Part shown: positions 8,420 to 16,293 of the stretch, piece after piece | How the letters are laid out: every line of letters begins with the position of its first letter | Position numbering within the stretch: the first letter of the stretch is position 1 | Origin: Flavobacteriaceae bacterium UBA5544 | GTDB lineage: Bacteria; Bacteroidota; Bacteroidia; Flavobacteriales; Flavobacteriaceae | Length of the DNA: 29,320 nucleotides | Direction: 5' to 3' | Assembly: GCA_002426755.1 (NCBI GenBank) | Contig: DINI01000006.1 | Span: forward strand, 200,498 to 229,817 | Position numbers and translations under genes: made by a program | Notes under the pieces: model-generated | What the model saw: the letters and a program-made list of their open reading frames with translations, nothing else | Databases searched by the model: none | Told to the model about the DNA's origin: nothing

Positions 8420-9808
8420 ATGAAAGACATACAATCCTACGTCCATCAGCATAAAGATAGATTTATCAATGAATTGATTGAACTTCTCAAAATTCCATCA
8501 GTCAGTGCGGATTCCGCCTACCAAAAAGATGTTTTGAGCACTGCTGATGCAATTAAAGCTAGTTTGGAAAAAGCAGGTTGTGACCATGTAGAAATTTGCA
8601 AAACAGATGGGTTTCCAATTGTATATGGTGAAAAAATAATTGATGAAAACCTGCCCACTGTTTTGGTCTATGGACATTACGATGTGCAACCGCCAGACCC
8701 TATGAATCTTTGGAAATCTCCACCATTTGAACCTGTCATTAAAGAAACAGAATTACATCCAGAGGGAGCCATTTTTGCACGTGGCGCTTGTGATGATAAA
8801 GGACAAATGTATATGCATGTGAAGGCTTTGGAGTTTATGACTTCTACCAATCAATTGCCATGCAACGTGAAGTTCATGATTGAAGGCGAAGAGGAGGTTG
8901 GCAGCGTCAACCTTTCAAAATTTGTAAAGACCCATCAAGAGAAACTTAAAAATGATGTCATCTTGATTTCTGATACTGGAATGATTTCAAAAGATACACC
9001 ATCCATCACTACAGGCTTGCGAGGTTTGAGTTATGTAGAAGTGGAAGTCACTGGACCAAACAGGGATTTACATTCTGGATTATATGGAGGCGCTGTGGCA
9101 AATCCAATCAATATACTCTGTAAGATGATTGCTTCGCTGCACGATGAAAACAACCATATTACGATTCCAGGATTTTATGATAAAGTAGAACATCTTTCAG
9201 ATGACGAACGGGCTCAAATGGCGAAAGCACCATTTTCATTGGAAACTTATAAAAAGGCTTTGGATATTGAAGATGTGTATGGTGAAAAAGGCTATACAAC
9301 CAATGAGCGAAACGCCATAAGACCGACATTGGATGTGAACGGCATTTGGGGAGGTTATACAGGTGAAGGCGCAAAAACGGTTATTGCCAGTAAAGCTTAT
9401 GCGAAAATATCGATGCGATTGGTACCACATCAAGATTGGGAAGACATCACAGATTTGTTCAAAACACATTTTGAAAGCATTGCGCCAAAAGGAACCAAAG
9501 TTGTGGTAAAACCTCATCATGGAGGTCAAGGTTATGTCACTCCAATTGATAGTGTTGGATATCAAGCCGCGTCAAGAGCGTATCAAGATACTTTTGGAAA
9601 AGAGCCCATTCCACAACGCAGCGGAGGAAGCATTCCCATTGTTGCGCTATTTGAGCAGGAATTGAAAAGCAAAACAATTTTGATGGGATTTGGTTTGGAC
9701 AGCGATGCCATCCATTCACCTAATGAACATTTTGGGATTTGGAATTACTTGAAAGGGATTGAAACGATTCCTTTGTTTTACAAATATTTCACAGAATTGA
9801 GCAAATAG
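8420..9808 (+). CDS. M20-family dipeptidase (carnosinase/ArgE-DapE-like)
   Basis: A zinc dipeptidase that hydrolyses small peptides, probably in the cytoplasm since no signal peptide is visible. The 462-residue length suits the CNDP-like branch. Metal-binding and catalytic motifs are in order: GHYDVQPPD (His86, Asp88), ARGACDDKGQ (bridging Asp125), EGEEEVGS (Glu158 as likely base, Glu159 ligand), a SDTG segment, and IHSPNEHF near the C-terminus. The lid/dimerisation domain between them includes GPNRDLHSGLYGG. It appears to be a single-gene unit. Substrate preference cannot be read from the sequence. Confidence 0.93.
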   Translation: MKDIQSYVHQHKDRFINELIELLKIPSVSADSAYQKDVLSTADAIKASLEKAGCDHVEICKTDGFPIVYGEKIIDENLPTVLVYGHYDVQPPDPMNLWKSPPFEPVIKETELHPEGAIFARGACDDKGQMYMHVKALEFMTSTNQLPCNVKFMIEGEEEVGSVNLSKFVKTHQEKLKNDVILISDTGMISKDTPSITTGLRGLSYVEVEVTGPNRDLHSGLYGGAVANPINILCKMIASLHDENNHITIPGFYDKVEHLSDDERAQMAKAPFSLETYKKALDIEDVYGEKGYTTNERNAIRPTLDVNGIWGGYTGEGAKTVIASKAYAKISMRLVPHQDWEDITDLFKTHFESIAPKGTKVVVKPHHGGQGYVTPIDSVGYQAASRAYQDTFGKEPIPQRSGGSIPIVALFEQELKSKTILMGFGLDSDAIHSPNEHFGIWNYLKGIETIPLFYKYFTELSK

Positions 9809-9879
9809 ATTTTTGCGCTTAAAGGCATTAAAACATAAAGGCTCAAAATTATGAGTTTATTAATGGCGAAAAAATCGAA

Positions 9880-11244
9880 TTAGTCCTTCACTATCTTAAA
9901 AGTTCTTGATTTTTCGGAAGACTTCACTTCGACGAAATATATCCCATTGGACATCTCTTTTAGTGACATGGTAATTTTATCACTTTGGATTGTTTTAGTT
10001 GAAACGAGTTTCCCCGACACATCAAATATATTTATGGTTACGTCTGTTGCAATTCCCAAATCGATATGCAACTCATTCTTTACGGGATTTGGATAGATGG
10101 AAACTTCACTATCCGTAAAACTGTCGATTCCTAAAGTCACAAATGCATAGCAATCGCTTTTTTCTATACAACTGCCTGAAGTTATTTCAACCGAATAATT
10201 ACCATTTTCTAATGGATTGAACGTTCTACTTATAGCACCTGAAATCGGCAATTCTGTATCGCAATTATACCACTGATAAGTTGCTCCATTTTGATTTGCG
10301 GTTAATGTTGTAGCGGTAGCCGATAACCGATTGTCTACACCAATTAGTCCTGCTTTGGTCGCCATGTACCCCAAAATCACTTTTGTCAGTTGATGGTAAT
10401 AAGGCATGTCCAAAGTCGCAAATCGATCACCAGAACCATGATAAAAAGGCGTTTGGTCGTTATTGGACCAAGCTTCGCCAACCAAAACTGCCGAATACCC
10501 TTGACTCCAAAATCGTGAGTGGTCACTGGCTGTCGTTCCTGGATTGACTACATTCACATTCAAAGTAAATCCATAAGTGGGATTGTTCAGCACAGAAATA
10601 ATATCATCCTTCATCCCTAGAGAATTTCCAAAATTTCGCACATCGATATCAAAATCATCATCATTGTCACCATCATAGCCCATCATATCAATATTGAGTA
10701 CGCCCAGTATATTATCACCATTGCTTGCCGCTTGTTGTGCATAATAATTGGAACCGATGAGTCCATTCTCTTCTTGGTCCCAAAGTGCATAAATGATGGT
10801 GCTATCAAAACATTGAGTGGATAAAATCCGAGCAATTTCCAAAACTGCCATCGTGCCACTGCCATTGTCATCTGCACAATAATTAGCTACGGAATCGTAG
10901 TGTGCACAAATAAGATAAATGTTGTTTGGATTCGTTTTACCGAGTTGTGTTGCGATGATGTTACGCCCATTGGCACTATAAATTTGGTCAGTGATTGTCA
11001 GATTATCCAGACGGGAAAATTCATGCTTTATGTATTCGGCTGCCAAGTCATTATTATTGCTTTGTCTATTTAAAATAGTTACCGGGTTACCATTGACAAT
11101 CGTAGGGATTTCGCCCGTAAATTCCTGAACCTTTACGGATAAAGTATCCAAATTCACTTTATTGATTAAATCTCCAATGGTTTGTGAAAACAGATCATTA
11201 GAAAACAAAAAACCACATAATATAATGAGAATCAGTTTTTTCAT
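9880..11244 (-). CDS. Secreted M28-family metallopeptidase with type IX sorting domain
   Basis: A zinc aminopeptidase-like enzyme exported through the Sec and type IX (Por) systems. I choose the ATG at 11244 because the only upstream option in frame is a TTG at 11274 ahead of a good signal peptide (KKLILIILCGFLF...FSQ). In the 454 residues, M28 ligands are visible: AHYDS (His115, Asp117), ADDNGSG (Asp125), WDQEENG (Glu158/Glu159), NIDMMGYD (Asp186) and FYHGSGD (His269). An Ig/PKD-like segment (about 305-372, YQWYNCD) links to a typical type A sorting tail, SIYPNPVKNEL...FDVSGKL...GIYFVEV...KIVKD. It converges with the M20 gene. The role is probably extracellular protein digestion. Confidence 0.93.
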   Translation of the reverse strand: MKKLILIILCGFLFSNDLFSQTIGDLINKVNLDTLSVKVQEFTGEIPTIVNGNPVTILNRQSNNNDLAAEYIKHEFSRLDNLTITDQIYSANGRNIIATQLGKTNPNNIYLICAHYDSVANYCADDNGSGTMAVLEIARILSTQCFDSTIIYALWDQEENGLIGSNYYAQQAASNGDNILGVLNIDMMGYDGDNDDDFDIDVRNFGNSLGMKDDIISVLNNPTYGFTLNVNVVNPGTTASDHSRFWSQGYSAVLVGEAWSNNDQTPFYHGSGDRFATLDMPYYHQLTKVILGYMATKAGLIGVDNRLSATATTLTANQNGATYQWYNCDTELPISGAISRTFNPLENGNYSVEITSGSCIEKSDCYAFVTLGIDSFTDSEVSIYPNPVKNELHIDLGIATDVTINIFDVSGKLVSTKTIQSDKITMSLKEMSNGIYFVEVKSSEKSRTFKIVKD

Positions 11245-11308
11245 CTTTGGGGATTGCAAATATTTATGTTCCAAAGATAACCTATTTAAATAAAAATTTA
11301 CTGATGAA

Positions 11309-11339
11309 TTTGGAAAATCAAAATTTTATTCTACATTTG
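11309..11339 (+). promoter_or_regulatory. Consensus promoter of the BlaI-M56 operon
   Basis: TTTG (11309-11312), exactly 19 nt, then TACATTTG (11332-11339) is a full match to the flavobacterial TTTG-N19-TAnnTTTG promoter. The predicted start is near 11345, giving a leader of about 22 nt to the ATG at 11367. Confidence 0.75.
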
Positions 11340-11342
11340 TAG
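11331..11342. promoter_or_regulatory. BlaI-type operator overlapping the -7 box
   Basis: CTACATTTGTAG is a perfect 5-bp dyad (CTACA/TGTAG) with a 2-bp centre, the TACA...TGTA form known for BlaI/MecI sites. It covers the -7 element, so binding would block RNA polymerase. A second TACATT half-site lies at 11345-11350. Confidence 0.62.
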
Positions 11343-11366
11343 AGTACATTCTAAAAACGTAGAGCA

Positions 11367-11732
11367 ATGCAATTGACAAAAACAGAAGAAGAATTGATGA
11401 ACCATCTCTGGAAGCTTGAAAAAGCTTTTATGAAAGATTTATTGGAAGCATACCCAAACCCAAAACCTGCTACAACGACAGTTGCGACGCTCTTAAAACG
11501 AATGACGGACAAAAAGTTTGTGGGTTACACGCTTTATGGAAAGTCGCGCGAATATTATCCGTTAGTGAAAAAGAAAGATTATTTTTCAAAGCATGTCAAT
11601 GTACTCATCAAAACGTTTTTTAATGATAGTGCCTCACAATTTGCTTCCTTTTTTACGAAGGAAACCGATTTGACCAAGAAAGAATTGGAAGAACTCAAAG
11701 CAATCATCGACAACGAAATCAAAAACAAATAG
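11367..11732 (+). CDS. BlaI/MecI/CopY-family transcriptional repressor
   Basis: A 121-residue dimeric winged-helix repressor (Penicillinase_R family). The N-terminal segment LTKTEEELMNHLWKLEKAF is the first helix of the family, and TTVATLLKRMTDKKFVGY is the recognition region. The C-terminal helices (KKDYFSKHVNVLIKTFF, ELEELKAIIDNEI) form the dimerisation part, where homologues are cleaved by the partner protease. It lies 2 bp before the M56 gene, with a consensus promoter and TACA/TGTA operator just upstream. Autoregulation is therefore likely. In Bacteroidota such pairs are not restricted to beta-lactam resistance. Confidence 0.94.
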   Translation: MQLTKTEEELMNHLWKLEKAFMKDLLEAYPNPKPATTTVATLLKRMTDKKFVGYTLYGKSREYYPLVKKKDYFSKHVNVLIKTFFNDSASQFASFFTKETDLTKKELEELKAIIDNEIKNK

Positions 11733-11734
11733 CT

Positions 11735-14515
11735 ATGTTGGAATATCTCTTAAAATTCAGCGCATGTTTGGCCATTTTCTTGGTGTTCTACAAATTGTTT
11801 TTGGAGAAAGAAAACATGCATCAGCTAAAACGTTATTATTTGTTGTTGGCTATTTTTAGTGCGCTTTCAATTCCGCTCATTACATTTACAACTTACATCG
11901 AACCTGTAATATCAACTGTTACTGAATTTCCAAGGGTTCAAAATGTGGATATACAGCCTGAAACTCTACAAGAACCAACCAATTATTTACCAATAATTTT
12001 ATGGAGTTTATATGGTGTAGGCGTTCTTCTTTTTGGAATCAAATTTATTTTGAATTTATCTAAAATCGTCTTCAAAATAAAACAAAACCCAAAACACAAA
12101 GCACAAAATTTTACACATGTTCTGTTACGTGATTTGGTTACACCACACACATTTTTTAGTTACATTTTTCTGAACAAACAAAAATTTGAAACACAACAGA
12201 TTCCACACGAAGTGTTTATTCATGAAGAAGCTCATGCAAAACAAAAACATAGCCTCGATGTACTGCTCATCGAAATTTTACAAATTATATTTTGGTTTAA
12301 TCCTTTGATTTATTTCACAAAAGAATCCATCAAAATGAATCACGAGTTTTTGGCGGACGAAGCCGTTTTAAAACAAGGGATTTCACCTTCTCTATATCAA
12401 CAATTATTATTGACATTCTCATCAAATGTTATAGAACCTCACTTGGCAAACGCCATCAATTATTCATCCATCAAAAAACGATTTACAGTTATGAAAACAC
12501 ACACATCAAAACAGAAAATTTGGCTGCGAAGCCTGTTGCTATTACCGTTGGTCTCACTTACGCTTTATGGGTTTAGCGAAAGAAATGTGATTGAAAAACC
12601 GATTGCTCAAAGCAATTCAAATCCTCAAAATGTCAAAGCAGCTATCGACACAAATTCTGAAAAAGATTATTACTACAAAAATGTTACCATTGAATTTGTT
12701 GATAAAAACAAGAACATTCTTGAATCAAAAAAATATTCTGAATTAACAGAAGAACAAAAACTTCGCTTGCCAAATCCTCCTAAAACGCCCACAAAAAAAC
12801 AGCCAACCCAAACAGAACTGGACACTTGGAAAGATGGGAAAATCTACGGCGTTTGGATTAATAACAAAAGAATCAAAAATGATGTATTAGAAAAATCCGA
12901 AACTTCAGACTTTAGCTTGTATTATGTAAGTAAACTTGAAAAAAATGCTGTGAATTATGGCAAACATTACTATCAAGTAAATTTATACACCAACGAAGAA
13001 TATAAAAAATTATACCGAAACGGCGTGCAGCCATTGGGAGAAGGTGCTGTTTTGAGATTAATGTCGAATACCGATGAAGGTTCATATCCGGTTTTAGAAA
13101 TTTCCTTCAATCCAGATATTTTTAAACTTAATGGAAAAGAAACATCACTCGTACAACTAAAAGAAGATTTTGCCAAAGCGACCAATAATTCAGAATCCGA
13201 TTTAAGAATCAAAACTGTTGGTGGCATCAAGATGAGTTTGATCACTGAAATCATGGATGAACTCAAAGGCGATCTAAAACAAATAAGATTGGATGAAGCT
13301 GCTTATATCATTGGGGATACAACACAACAAAAAGCAACTGCGGAAGAAATCGCAGAATACAATAAATTAGCTTCCCAACACAATGACAAACCAGAAAAAC
13401 TTCGAATCATTAAGCAGATAGATTTTGAGAGAATGGAATACCTCTACAAAAAAATGTCTAAAGAGCAACAGGCTAAAGCTGAACCATTTCCAAATTTCCC
13501 ACCTCCACCTCCTCCAGCAACTGGCTTCGTAAACGTAAATGGCGAAACCTTGTTTGTGATTCATTACAATCCGAAACGTTACTATAACAAAAAAGGCTAT
13601 CTAGTAGATAAAAACGGCAAAATATTAAATGGCAACATTCAAGTAAATGCATCTGATGTGCTTCCTGGTCATTACATCACCAAAATTTATAAAGATAACA
13701 AAGTCGTAGTTGAATTCAATGACAATATGCAAAAGCAACAACAAGCAACTGCGGAAGAAGTCGCAGAATACAATAAATTAGCTTCCCAACACAATGACAA
13801 ACCAGAAAGAAACCGTATTTATAAACAAAAGGATGTTGAGAGAATGGAATACATTTACAAAAGAATGTCAAAAGATCAACAGGCAAATGCCGAGCCATTT
13901 CCAAATTTTCCACCTCCACCTCCTCCAGCTCCAGAGTCGCCAAAAGCCATGAAGGTAAAAGAGGTTCCGCAACCTCCAGTTCCAGCTGACGCAACTCCTG
14001 CGCAAAAGAAGAAAATGCAAGCTACAATTGACAGTTATGAAAAAGAAGTTCCTCCACCACCTCCACCACCAGCACCAAAATCACCATTAGACCATGTGAT
14101 AGAAATGGCAAAAAAAGGTGCTACATTTTATTATGAGGGAAAATCGATTTCATCTGACAAAGCCATTGAGCTTTTAAAAAAGAATAAAGAGCTTAATATC
14201 TCAACCAAGCAATCGGATTCTAAAAACCCCAAGGTTTATATTTCTAAAGAACCAATCACCATAAACAATCCAAAAAAACAGACGGGTTTTATTGGAACTG
14301 AAGGCATGCCAAAACCAACAGTCAAAAATGCCGCTAGTCATTTAAAAGTGATGAACAGACATGGCGCAAAATTCTATTTAGACGAAACAGAAGTTACATT
14401 CGAAGATGCTCTAAAAGCAGTCAGGAACAACAAAAATGCTGATATCAGTTCAACAACCGAACCACCGATTGTTGAAATAGAAAGCAAATTCATTGGTGAT
14501 TTTGGCAAGAAATAA
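11735..14515 (+). CDS. M56-family (BlaR1-like) membrane metallopeptidase with repeated proline-rich sensor region
   Basis: A membrane zinc protease expected to inactivate the adjacent BlaI-type repressor after sensing a signal. Transmembrane segments lie at about 4-22, 33-53, 86-105 and 263-280. The zinc motif HEEAH (His163, Glu164, His167) and NHEFLADE (Glu204) are intact. Beyond residue 281 there is a roughly 645-residue periplasmic region without penicillin-binding motifs. It contains two near-identical 62-residue units (534-595 and 671-732), each ending in six prolines, a further seven-proline run near 773, and two diverged copies of a GAxFYxxxxxxxxxxA module (around 795 and 885). Its ligand is unknown. 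Family members of similar design are common in flavobacteria, but the repeats are unusual. Confidence 0.9.
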   Translation: MLEYLLKFSACLAIFLVFYKLFLEKENMHQLKRYYLLLAIFSALSIPLITFTTYIEPVISTVTEFPRVQNVDIQPETLQEPTNYLPIILWSLYGVGVLLFGIKFILNLSKIVFKIKQNPKHKAQNFTHVLLRDLVTPHTFFSYIFLNKQKFETQQIPHEVFIHEEAHAKQKHSLDVLLIEILQIIFWFNPLIYFTKESIKMNHEFLADEAVLKQGISPSLYQQLLLTFSSNVIEPHLANAINYSSIKKRFTVMKTHTSKQKIWLRSLLLLPLVSLTLYGFSERNVIEKPIAQSNSNPQNVKAAIDTNSEKDYYYKNVTIEFVDKNKNILESKKYSELTEEQKLRLPNPPKTPTKKQPTQTELDTWKDGKIYGVWINNKRIKNDVLEKSETSDFSLYYVSKLEKNAVNYGKHYYQVNLYTNEEYKKLYRNGVQPLGEGAVLRLMSNTDEGSYPVLEISFNPDIFKLNGKETSLVQLKEDFAKATNNSESDLRIKTVGGIKMSLITEIMDELKGDLKQIRLDEAAYIIGDTTQQKATAEEIAEYNKLASQHNDKPEKLRIIKQIDFERMEYLYKKMSKEQQAKAEPFPNFPPPPPPATGFVNVNGETLFVIHYNPKRYYNKKGYLVDKNGKILNGNIQVNASDVLPGHYITKIYKDNKVVVEFNDNMQKQQQATAEEVAEYNKLASQHNDKPERNRIYKQKDVERMEYIYKRMSKDQQANAEPFPNFPPPPPPAPESPKAMKVKEVPQPPVPADATPAQKKKMQATIDSYEKEVPPPPPPPAPKSPLDHVIEMAKKGATFYYEGKSISSDKAIELLKKNKELNISTKQSDSKNPKVYISKEPITINNPKKQTGFIGTEGMPKPTVKNAASHLKVMNRHGAKFYLDETEVTFEDALKAVRNNKNADISSTTEPPIVEIESKFIGDFGKK
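13334..13519 (+). repeat. Internal duplication in the M56 gene, copy 1
   Basis: A 186-bp unit coding for 62 residues beginning ATAEEIAEYNK and ending in a six-proline run. Its first 64 bp differ from copy 2 (13745-13930) at essentially one base, so the duplication looks recent or is kept homogeneous by gene conversion. Confidence 0.92.
13745..13930 (+). repeat. Internal duplication in the M56 gene, copy 2
   Basis: Second 186-bp copy, in the same frame, offset by 411 bp from copy 1. The middle part has diverged (for example EKLRIIKQIDFE against ERNRIYKQKDVE), while both ends remain nearly identical. Confidence 0.92.
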
Positions 14516-14539
14516 ATATAATTTTGTGAAATTAAATTG

Positions 14540-14567
14540 AGCCTCAAGTACAATGAGGCTTTTTTTT
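14540..14567 (+). terminator. Rho-independent terminator of the BlaI-M56 operon
   Basis: AGCCTCA (14540-14546) and TGAGGCT (14554-14560) form a perfect 7-bp stem followed by eight T residues, starting 25 bp after the M56 stop. Confidence 0.88.
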
Positions 14568-14638
14568 ATTTTCTTAAAATGTAACAAATAGCCTAACTTA
14601 ACGTTCTAATAGTCAATCAACCAAAAATCGAATCTGTT

Positions 14639-15739
14639 ATGTTAAAAAAATTCTTCATCATTTGTTCTGGTTCAGACAGTGATATTCTAGACAACTGTTC
14701 CAACGGCGAACAAAATAAATATGCCGGTATCGGCGCTACAGTTTTCTTTACAGCTGTGATGGCTTTTATTGCAGCCAGTTATGCGCTTTATACTGTTTTT
14801 GACAAAACTTATTTGGCTGTTGGTTTTGGCTTGGTTTGGGGCTTGCTTATTTTCAATCTCGACCGCTTTATCGTTTCTACCATAAAAAAACGTGGCAGCT
14901 TTATGGACGAGCTGATTCAGGCATCACCACGGATTATTTTGGCAGTGATCATTGCAGTAGTGATTTCAAAACCTTTGGAATTGAAAATTTTTGAAAAGGA
15001 AATCAACCAAGTGTTATTGGAGCAGAAAAATGAATTGACACTTGCAAACAAAGGTCAGATTGCTCAACAATTCACTCCTACAATTGAAGGGTTGCAAAAC
15101 GATATCAAATCCCTCCAATCTCAAATTGATACCAAAGAAGCTGAAGTAAACGCACTTTATGATGTGTATATCAATGAAGCTGAAGGTACGGCCGGCACTA
15201 AATTATTGGGAAAAGGTCCGGTGTATGCTGAAAAAAGAGAAAAACACGATGCTGCTCTGGCGGAGTTGCAACAATTGAAACTGGACAACAAAGAAAAAAT
15301 CTCGGGGATTGAAGCTCAAATATTACAACTTCAAACAGATTACACCACTAAAGTCAGTGCATCGCAACCTATTATTGATGGTTTTGATGGTCTTATGGCA
15401 CGAGTAAACGCGTTGGGCGAATTGCCGTGGCTGCCACCCTTTTTTATCTTTCTATTGTTTTTGGCGATTGAAACGTCTCCAATATTCGCAAAACTCTTAT
15501 CTCCAAAAGGGCAATACGATTTTAAACTTGAAGATGAAGAAACCGCTGTAAAAACTTGGGTTGAGCAAAAAGTCAACGAGCGCAATGTGTTATTGAAAAC
15601 CGATATGGCCATCAACAACAAAATCTACAATGACATTGCTGATGAAGACGAGCTTTATCAATACAAACGTAAAAAAGCCCGCGAGCTCATGCAACTACAA
15701 GCAGACGCCTTTTTTAAGCATCAAAAGAATGCACTTTGA
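14639..15739 (+). CDS. DUF4407 domain membrane protein
   Basis: A 366-residue predicted inner-membrane protein of unknown function. The N-terminal LKKFFIICSGSD and the conserved FNLDRFIVST segment are typical of DUF4407. Transmembrane helices are at about 28-54, 59-82, 97-112 and 264-285. Between the third and fourth lies a long charged coiled coil (about 115-245), presumably outside the cytoplasm. The C-terminal tail is soluble and rich in Lys, Glu and aromatic residues. It has its own upstream gap and a strong downstream terminator, so it is a single-gene unit. I would not assign a function. Confidence 0.87.
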   Translation: MLKKFFIICSGSDSDILDNCSNGEQNKYAGIGATVFFTAVMAFIAASYALYTVFDKTYLAVGFGLVWGLLIFNLDRFIVSTIKKRGSFMDELIQASPRIILAVIIAVVISKPLELKIFEKEINQVLLEQKNELTLANKGQIAQQFTPTIEGLQNDIKSLQSQIDTKEAEVNALYDVYINEAEGTAGTKLLGKGPVYAEKREKHDAALAELQQLKLDNKEKISGIEAQILQLQTDYTTKVSASQPIIDGFDGLMARVNALGELPWLPPFFIFLLFLAIETSPIFAKLLSPKGQYDFKLEDEETAVKTWVEQKVNERNVLLKTDMAINNKIYNDIADEDELYQYKRKKARELMQLQADAFFKHQKNAL

Positions 15740-15757
15740 TTCACTTATAACAAATAA

Positions 15758-15804
15758 AATAGGCTTCATCATAAAATCCTGACGATGAAGCCTATTATTT
15801 TTTG
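15758..15804. terminator. Bidirectional terminator between DUF4407 and STAS genes
   Basis: A perfect 13-bp stem, AATAGGCTTCATC (15758-15770) with GATGAAGCCTATT (15784-15796), has T-rich flanks on both sides. It can serve both convergent genes, more strongly the plus-strand one. Confidence 0.87.
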
Positions 15805-15831
15805 TTGGTTGTTGTAGCTAGAGATGGCTTC

Positions 15832-16113
15832 TTAAGCCGCCGTTTCTTCAGATTTAAAATGCTCATATAAATCATCACATCCCATTCCAATAATGGAAAG
15901 GTTTTTTTGTCGTGAAATCGATTCGTTGTGCAATTGCGCCAAAGCATTGACGCCATAACGGTCGATACTTGTCAAACCTTCAATACTTAAAGTTAATGAA
16001 TTGAACTTGTCGAAGATGTTTTTAAATTCTTTGTTGAATACATAAACATTCTGTCTGTTTAGTATTCCCTTGATTTTAAAATGGTTGTTGTAACTGGTGA
16101 TTTCAATATTCAT
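15832..16113 (-). CDS. Small STAS-domain protein (anti-sigma factor antagonist-like)
   Basis: A 93-residue single-domain protein. The pattern is that of a STAS domain: two N-terminal strands, a helix (VFNKEFKNIFDKF), the strand SLTLSIEGLTSID, then a helix beginning DRYGVNALAQLHNES and the final strand LSIIGM. STAS domains work as partner-switch proteins or regulatory modules. In classic antagonists a Ser sits in D-S-S-G-L and is phosphorylated; here the site reads D51-R-Y-G54, so the Ser is absent. No kinase or phosphatase gene is nearby, so the partner is unknown. Assignment rests on pattern only. Confidence 0.68.
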   Translation of the reverse strand: MNIEITSYNNHFKIKGILNRQNVYVFNKEFKNIFDKFNSLTLSIEGLTSIDRYGVNALAQLHNESISRQKNLSIIGMGCDDLYEHFKSEETAA

Positions 16114-16170
16114 AATAACCCAATTAAAAAATTAAACAATAGATTTGGTGCTATTAATCAGGGAATTATT

Positions 16171-16185
16171 GTATAAATATTATAC
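16171..16185. promoter_or_regulatory. Palindrome upstream of the STAS gene
   Basis: GTATAAATATTATAC is a perfect 6-bp dyad with a 3-bp centre, about 58 bp before the STAS start codon. It could be an operator or simply AT-rich promoter DNA. Confidence 0.3.
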
Positions 16186-16202
16186 TATCATACGAGTTAG
16201 CA

Positions 16203-16224
16203 AAAAAATTCCGTTAAACGGTCA
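16203..16224 (-). terminator. Weak terminator candidate after the hydroxyproline operon
   Basis: On the minus strand CCGT-TTA-ACGG forms a short GC stem followed by AA and seven T residues, about 70 bp after the FAD dehydrogenase stop. The stem is only 4 bp, so efficiency is uncertain. The surrounding 180-bp gap shows no other gene. Confidence 0.4.
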
Positions 16225-16293
16225 TTACAATAGTTGAAATTTACGCTGTGGTAATTTAAACCGATAAACCGAAGAATGTAAGCATTTTAACTA

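Noticed and set aside
9809..9879. Terminator between the M20 and M28 genes
   Set aside because: The only dyad (CTCA...TGAG) has 4 bp and no T-run of useful length, so I do not call it.
13334..13930. CRISPR-like or tandem-repeat array
   Set aside because: Only two long copies in frame within a protein gene, with no regular spacers; it is a coding duplication.
13716..13994. Open frame on the minus strand opposite the M56 repeats
   Set aside because: It is antisense to repeated, proline-coding DNA, has no start context, and its composition simply mirrors the CCT/CCA runs.
11735..14515. Beta-lactam resistance sensor
   Set aside because: No penicillin-binding motifs in the C-terminal part and no beta-lactamase gene nearby; the pair resembles other flavobacterial BlaI-M56 systems.
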